Of a stretch of 8,117 bases of DNA, positions 7,030-8,117 are shown piece by piece. Numbering within the stretch: the stretch's first letter is position 1; each line of letters opens with the position of its first letter. A program made the translations under genes and the position numbers. The notes under the pieces were generated by a model. That model did not search any database. It was not told the origin of the DNA and saw nothing but the letters and a program-made list of their open reading frames with translations. This stretch comes from Clostridia bacterium (lineage in GTDB: Bacteria; Bacillota; Clostridia; Oscillospirales; CAG-272), in NCBI GenBank assembly GCA_017395885.1, contig JAFQNM010000058.1:1-8117 (forward strand). The letters are read 5' to 3'.

Positions 7030-7806
7030 GTGAAAGCAAAGGATATAATGAGAGAAATAATTACCCCCGCCTGGCTTGATGTTCATGAAAGCTGGACGGT
7101 GGACCGTGTTAAGATCGGAGACCCCGAAAAGGAGGTTAAGAAGATCGGCACCTGCCTCACCGCTACCCCCGACGTTATCAGAGCGGCAGGCGAGTGGGGA
7201 GCAGACCTGCTCATCACTCACGAGCCTACGTTTTACAATCACGTGGATGAGTTTAACGAGGAGAGCCGCCTCTCTGTTATGAAGCGCCGCCTGATCGAGG
7301 AAAACGGCCTCACCATATATCGCTACCACGATGCAATGCATATGGCGGGAGAGGACCTTGTTAATCTTGATTTTATTGATAAAATGGGCTGGAAGGGCGA
7401 GTTTGACGGAGACGTGTATTTCGTTTCCCATACGCCTCTTGAGGTGCGAGATATAGTTGAGGGCATTAAGAAAAACCTGGGTCTTGCCCATCCCAGAATC
7501 GTTGGAAAGACAGATGGCTGCGTAACAAAGATCAAGCTGAACCTCGGCCACCGCGGAGGAGATTCCTACCGTGAGTTTGCAGAGGGTCAGGAATGGGAAA
7601 TGGTTATCGGAGGCGAGCTTTGTGAGTGGGCAGATGGAGAGCCTGTTCGTGATGCGGCTCAGTTTGGCGAGCAGAAAACACTTCTCATCCTCGGCCACGC
7701 AGGCAGCGAGAAGTCCTCTATGGAGGCACTTGCACGCAGCATAGATAAAAAGTTTGACGGCGCCCCCGCAAAATATTTTGAGTGCGGCGAGCTTTATACA
7801 TATTAA
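7030..7806 (+). CDS. Nif3/DUF34 family metal-binding protein, short form
   Basis: The family forms rings with a two-metal centre in each subunit; its cellular role is unsettled, and the name GTP cyclohydrolase I type 2 that is often attached should not be relied on. The 258-residue protein has the short form, without the inserted domain of longer members. Family-like stretches are KIGDPEKEVKKIGTCLTAT (about 28-46), LLITHEPTFYNH (60-71), YHDAMHMAGEDL (99-110) and, near the end, LGHAGSEKSS with His223 and Glu227. Likely metal ligands are His64, Asp101 and/or His100, His223 and Glu227. The usual THHP motif reads THEP here. The start is a GTG, nine bases after AAAGGAA (7014-7020); Met7 (7048) is a weaker alternative. 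It has its own promoter and terminator, so it looks monocistronic, divergent from dapA. Confidence 0.85.
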   Translation: MKAKDIMREIITPAWLDVHESWTVDRVKIGDPEKEVKKIGTCLTATPDVIRAAGEWGADLLITHEPTFYNHVDEFNEESRLSVMKRRLIEENGLTIYRYHDAMHMAGEDLVNLDFIDKMGWKGEFDGDVYFVSHTPLEVRDIVEGIKKNLGLAHPRIVGKTDGCVTKIKLNLGHRGGDSYREFAEGQEWEMVIGGELCEWADGEPVRDAAQFGEQKTLLILGHAGSEKSSMEALARSIDKKFDGAPAKYFECGELYTY

Positions 7807-7821
7807 TGATAATTGTTCTTG

Positions 7822-7855
7822 AAAAAAGAAGGGCCTTTAAAAACCCTTCTTTTTT
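7822..7855 (+). terminator. Intrinsic terminator of the Nif3-family gene
   Basis: A perfect 12-base inverted repeat, 7822-7833 with 7844-7855, surrounds a 10-base loop. The right arm ends in six Ts (7850-7855). It lies 15 bases after the stop codon, as expected for an intrinsic terminator. Confidence 0.9.
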
Positions 7856-7870
7856 ATGGGGAGATATGAT

Positions 7871-7926
7871 GTAGGAGGCCTTTTTGTAAAAAGGCCCCCT
7901 ACGACCCCCGAAAAACTTCAAAAAGG
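7871..7926 (-). repeat. Head-plus-hairpin repeat, copy B (minus orientation)
   Basis: On the minus strand the segment 7926-7911 reads CCTTTTTGAAGTTTTT, resembling the CCTRTTTAAAGTT head of the other two copies. It is followed by a hairpin: 7871-7885 pairs with 7888-7902 with one mismatch and a two-base loop flanked by T and A runs. The head match is weaker than between copies A and C, so membership is likely but not certain. Confidence 0.5.
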
Positions 7927-7976
7927 AGATAATAATTCGGCTTATCGGCAAGGGGCGTCCACTCCTTTGAACAAAG

Positions 7977-7994
7977 GCCCCGCGAGGGGCTTTT
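7977..7994 (+). terminator. Small GC hairpin with T-run
   Basis: GCCCC (7977-7981) pairs with GGGGC (7986-7990) around a GCGA tetraloop, followed by TTTT (7991-7994). It is short for a terminator. An upstream GGGGC (7952-7956) could compete for the same GCCCC. The overlapping CCTTTG/CAAAGG hairpin (7964-7977) also competes. It probably forms part of the repeat cluster. Confidence 0.3.
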
Positions 7995-7998
7995 GCCT

Positions 7999-8034
7999 GT
8001 TTATATAAAGGGAGTGTGCTCCCTTTATATAAAC
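7999..8034. repeat. Perfect 16-base inverted repeat
   Basis: 7999-8014 pairs without mismatch with 8019-8034 around a TGTG loop. The outer half is AT-only (TTTATATAAA-like) and the inner part is GGGAG/CTCCC. No T-run follows, so it is not an evident terminator. Its right arm overlaps the start of repeat copy C. Confidence 0.7.
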
Positions 8035-8117
8035 CTGTTTAAAGTTTTCGCCCGCCTTTTTCAAAAGGCGGCAGGGTCAAGGGGCGGAGCCCTTGGCGCC
8101 CTCCGCAGAGGGCGAAA
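8027..8117 (+). repeat. Head-plus-hairpin repeat, copy C, reaching the window edge
   Basis: The head (8027-8046) matches the one upstream of mfd at 19 of 20 bases. Then come three hairpins: 8052-8060 with 8063-8071 (TC loop), 8078-8083 with 8090-8095, and 8097-8103 with 8108-8114 (CGCA loop). TTTCGCCC at 8046-8053 is also complementary to GGGCGAAA at 8110-8117, which could close the whole unit. The copy may continue beyond the window. Confidence 0.65.

Larger units (their letters stand above)
7856..8117. other. Gene-free intergenic stretch made of hairpin repeats
   Basis: After the terminator I see no credible gene in either direction up to the window end. The stretch is packed with inverted repeats: 7871-7902, 7964-7977, 7977-7990, 7999-8034, 8052-8071, 8078-8095 and 8097-8114. 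Two of them belong to the head-plus-hairpin family also found before mfd. Such density suggests a nested or composite intergenic repeat, not a regulatory leader for one gene, but what lies beyond the edge is unseen. Confidence 0.6.

Noticed and set aside
7718..7951. A 77-residue minus-strand open frame over the end of the Nif3-family gene and the repeat region.
   Set aside because: It spans the terminator and repeat copy B, overlaps a real gene, and its residues simply translate the hairpin repeats.
7856..8117. The hairpin cluster as a CRISPR array or tRNA/structured RNA locus.
   Set aside because: There are no regularly spaced identical direct repeats with unique spacers and no tRNA arm motifs; the inverted repeats differ from each other.

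Overview
The window looks like core chromosome from a low-to-mid GC Gram-positive anaerobe of class Clostridia, probably an Oscillospirales-type gut lineage. This rests on the pth-mfd-foldase gene order, purine-rich Shine-Dalgarno sequences, sigma-A-type promoters, a PrsA/SurA-like lipoprotein, and hairpin repeats in the gaps between genes. The lineage is inferred from style and memory, not from a search.

Layout. Positions 1-10 hold only the first codons of a minus-strand gene (Met-Ala-Lys) with a strong ribosome binding site; its promoter lies back to back with that of pth. On the plus strand follow pth (214-861, peptidyl-tRNA hydrolase), mfd (1061-4603, transcription-repair coupling factor) and a secreted lipoprotein related to SurA/PrsA foldases (4659-5765). 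A bidirectional terminator (5831-5871) and a MITE-like palindrome (5902-5988) separate this block from the convergent dapA (6016-6903, minus strand). dapA and a Nif3/DUF34 family gene (7030-7806, plus strand) are transcribed divergently from a compact region whose two promoters appear to share their -35 segment. A strong terminator follows the Nif3 gene. The last 250 bases carry no gene, only hairpin repeats.

The genes are housekeeping. Pth recycles peptidyl-tRNA, Mfd clears stalled RNA polymerase and recruits repair, the lipoprotein probably assists folding or retention of proteins at the outer face of the membrane, DapA makes the first committed intermediate of the lysine/diaminopimelate route, and the Nif3 protein has no settled role. 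No defence, mobile-gene or biosynthetic system is visible. The most interesting signals are non-coding: a repeat family with a conserved head and a hairpin whose stem differs in every copy (one copy sits on the ribosome-binding region of mfd), the MITE-like palindrome, and the overlapping divergent promoters of dapA and the Nif3 gene.
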